A stretch of DNA of 5,899 bases from NCBI GenBank assembly GCA_023135255.1, contig JAGLTN010000273.1, positions 1 to 5,899 of the forward strand, in the 5' to 3' direction. The notes beneath the pieces are model-generated. The model was not told the origin of the DNA. It searched no databases and worked only from the letters and a program-made list of their open reading frames with translations. Positions 4,481 through 5,899 of the stretch are shown one piece after another. Origin of the DNA: Planctomycetota bacterium. GTDB taxonomy: Bacteria > Planctomycetota > Phycisphaerae > Sedimentisphaerales > Anaerobacaceae. The position numbers and the translations under genes are program-made. The stretch's first letter is position 1, and every line of letters begins with the position of its first letter.

Positions 4481-5899
4481 ATGAAAGCTGTACGTTTTTT
4501 ATTATTAGTAATTGTATTTTCCATAGGTATCTCCAATCTTGCTTTTGGAGAAAGGCAACTTGAAGAAGCAGAAGTTGTGCAAATTCTGCAGGAATTAACA
4601 AGAGAACCCAAGAAAACATGGATAAGCGCTGGTACTATTGAAGCTATTCACGAAGAATACAAAACAGCCAAAACCACTGATTTGAACGAAATTGATGATC
4701 AAATCCGCCAAAAAATCAATGAATATCAAAATAATTTAGACAACACAACATCGTTAGAAGATATTCGAAAAATGAAGCTTGATGCTATCCCGTTTAATAC
4801 CCGCTACAAATTATCAAATGAATATACAATGACCTCAGCTGTCACTCTAAAATATGATGGTGACAAATTTTTCTGGAAAATTATTGTAAATTCACGCACA
4901 GATTCAATAAAACCCGGAAAAGAGCTGGCTAACAATTTTATGACAGACAACTTCAATTTGGAATGGAATGCCAAACGTATATTTGCATGGGACGGTCAAA
5001 ACTATACAACATATTCTTCCGGCAACCATGCTATTATTGATTCCAAATCTGATACCCCAAACCCAGTTAATGGCCCGCTAACTGCCGGGCTTATACCATG
5101 GGGGTATGGGTATTACACATATGAAAATCTTATTAACGCAGAACCAGCGGCTACAGAGGATATTACAGATGGCCTGCTTCTGGTAACACTTACTCTAAAT
5201 AATTCCAATGGCATGTTTATGACATTTATTTTAGATGTAGAAAAAAACTACGCCTTGGTCTCTCATTCAATAGAAATGGGCGAAGTAGTTTTTACGGTGC
5301 AATATGATAACTATATAAGCGTAAGTGACAACTGGGTTCCTACAATTATTTTGGTGGAAAAAATTGAAGCAACCACAAATAGATTATTAAAAAGAGACTT
5401 ATGGAACTTTGCTTCAATTGATAGCAACACCCCTGCAATTGACAGCTTTGAAATCGAATTTGATGACGACGCTATTGTTGAATATGTGTCAGATATCACT
5501 AATAAACCAGCAATGTATCGCAACTGGACAACTGCTAATACAGATGAGCTTTTAGCTGAGAGACTTACTTATGCTGCAAACCAAGGCAGTCAAAAACAAA
5601 ATTGTGCAACAATAGCATTAAAATATGCTCTTGATCAATTAGGCAAAGAAGCCACAGACTCACAGCTTGCTGAACTTGTTGCAGATTCTACTGGAGATAC
5701 ACACCTTTTGGAAATGAAGCAGTTTGCTCAAAGCTTAGGTCTTTATTGCCAAGCTGTCACTACCGATTTAGATACACTAAAGGATCTCGACAATTGCCTG
5801 GTAATACTGCATATACCAGGCAGGAGCCATTTTGTGGTTCTTGAAAGCATAGACGATAAATATGTAAGGGTCATTGATCTGGCAAATGATAAATTTTAC
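4481..5899 (+). CDS. Secreted C39-type cysteine peptidase-domain protein (3' partial)
   Basis: The frame has 473 codons with no stop before the edge. Residues 1-23 form a signal peptide (MKAVRFLLLVIVFSIGISN, then LAFG-E). Residues 24-95 are helical and charged. Residues 100-345 form a strand-rich domain (for example VTLKYDGDKFFWKI, AKRIFAWDGQNYTTY, IPWGYGYYTYENL, LTLNNSNGMFMTFILD) that recalls LolA-like or other lipoprotein-carrier folds, though no family can be assigned by eye. Residues about 368-473 are a C39-like papain-fold peptidase. The nucleophile is Cys375 in QNCATIALKYALDQLG, then His450 in GRSHFVVLE and Asp466 in VRVIDLAN. The His-Asp gap of 16 equals that of known C39 enzymes such as ComA. 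C39 domains usually sit at the N-terminus of ABC exporters and cut leader peptides after double-glycine. Here the domain is C-terminal on an exported protein, so it should act outside the cytoplasm. The Cys is followed by Ala, not the usual Gly, and the usual oxyanion Gln six residues before Cys is Gly369. Gln368, Gln371 or Gln373 might substitute. The substrate is unknown. Confidence 0.82.
   Translation, partial: MKAVRFLLLVIVFSIGISNLAFGERQLEEAEVVQILQELTREPKKTWISAGTIEAIHEEYKTAKTTDLNEIDDQIRQKINEYQNNLDNTTSLEDIRKMKLDAIPFNTRYKLSNEYTMTSAVTLKYDGDKFFWKIIVNSRTDSIKPGKELANNFMTDNFNLEWNAKRIFAWDGQNYTTYSSGNHAIIDSKSDTPNPVNGPLTAGLIPWGYGYYTYENLINAEPAATEDITDGLLLVTLTLNNSNGMFMTFILDVEKNYALVSHSIEMGEVVFTVQYDNYISVSDNWVPTIILVEKIEATTNRLLKRDLWNFASIDSNTPAIDSFEIEFDDDAIVEYVSDITNKPAMYRNWTTANTDELLAERLTYAANQGSQKQNCATIALKYALDQLGKEATDSQLAELVADSTGDTHLLEMKQFAQSLGLYCQAVTTDLDTLKDLDNCLVILHIPGRSHFVVLESIDDKYVRVIDLANDKFY

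Noticed and set aside
5311..5523. Minus-strand 70-codon frame
   Set aside because: It is antisense to the continuous C39 protein frame and has no features of its own.

Overview
The window looks like an AT-rich accessory or cell-surface region of a bacterium in the Planctomycetota, most likely class Phycisphaerae (Sedimentisphaerales-like). This is inferred from the combination of a PEP-CTERM sorting tail, a GLUG-repeat protein ending in a lineage-style dockerin, a second small dockerin protein with the familiar DxNWC spacer, and a secreted C39-type cysteine peptidase. No rRNA, intact tRNA or housekeeping gene is present to confirm it.

Layout. Positions 1-713 hold the 3' part of a secreted protein with propeller-like 'SPDG' repeats and a C-terminal PEP-CTERM anchor. 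Its true start lies upstream of the window. After a 47-bp gap, 761-2398 encodes a 545-residue secreted protein: a GLUG region of ten clear cysteine-bearing repeats, then a dockerin. Positions 2399-3599 are largely non-coding. They contain a truncated IS3-family OrfA remnant on the minus strand (2584-2808), a perfect 38-bp palindrome just upstream of it (2863-2900), a degenerate tRNA-like patch (about 3029-3067), a small hairpin (3398-3416) and a near-consensus sigma-70 promoter (3521-3548). That promoter drives a 217-residue secreted dockerin protein (3600-4253). From 4481 to the right edge runs a 473-codon open frame for a secreted protein. It has a long N-terminal domain and a C-terminal C39-like papain-fold peptidase with a recognisable Cys-His-Asp triad. 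Its stop is beyond the window.

How the genes may fit together. All four real genes lie on the plus strand and encode exported proteins. Three carry C-terminal sorting or docking modules (one PEP-CTERM, two dockerins), and the fourth is an exported peptidase. A surface or extracellular protein assembly locus is a reasonable inference, but nothing visible proves a functional link. The IS scar and non-coding stretch between the two pairs suggest they are separate transcription units. The region is typical of variable planctomycete surface-protein neighbourhoods. The points most worth a second look are the palindrome beside the IS remnant, the cysteine ladder in the GLUG protein, and the unusual C39 active-site context.
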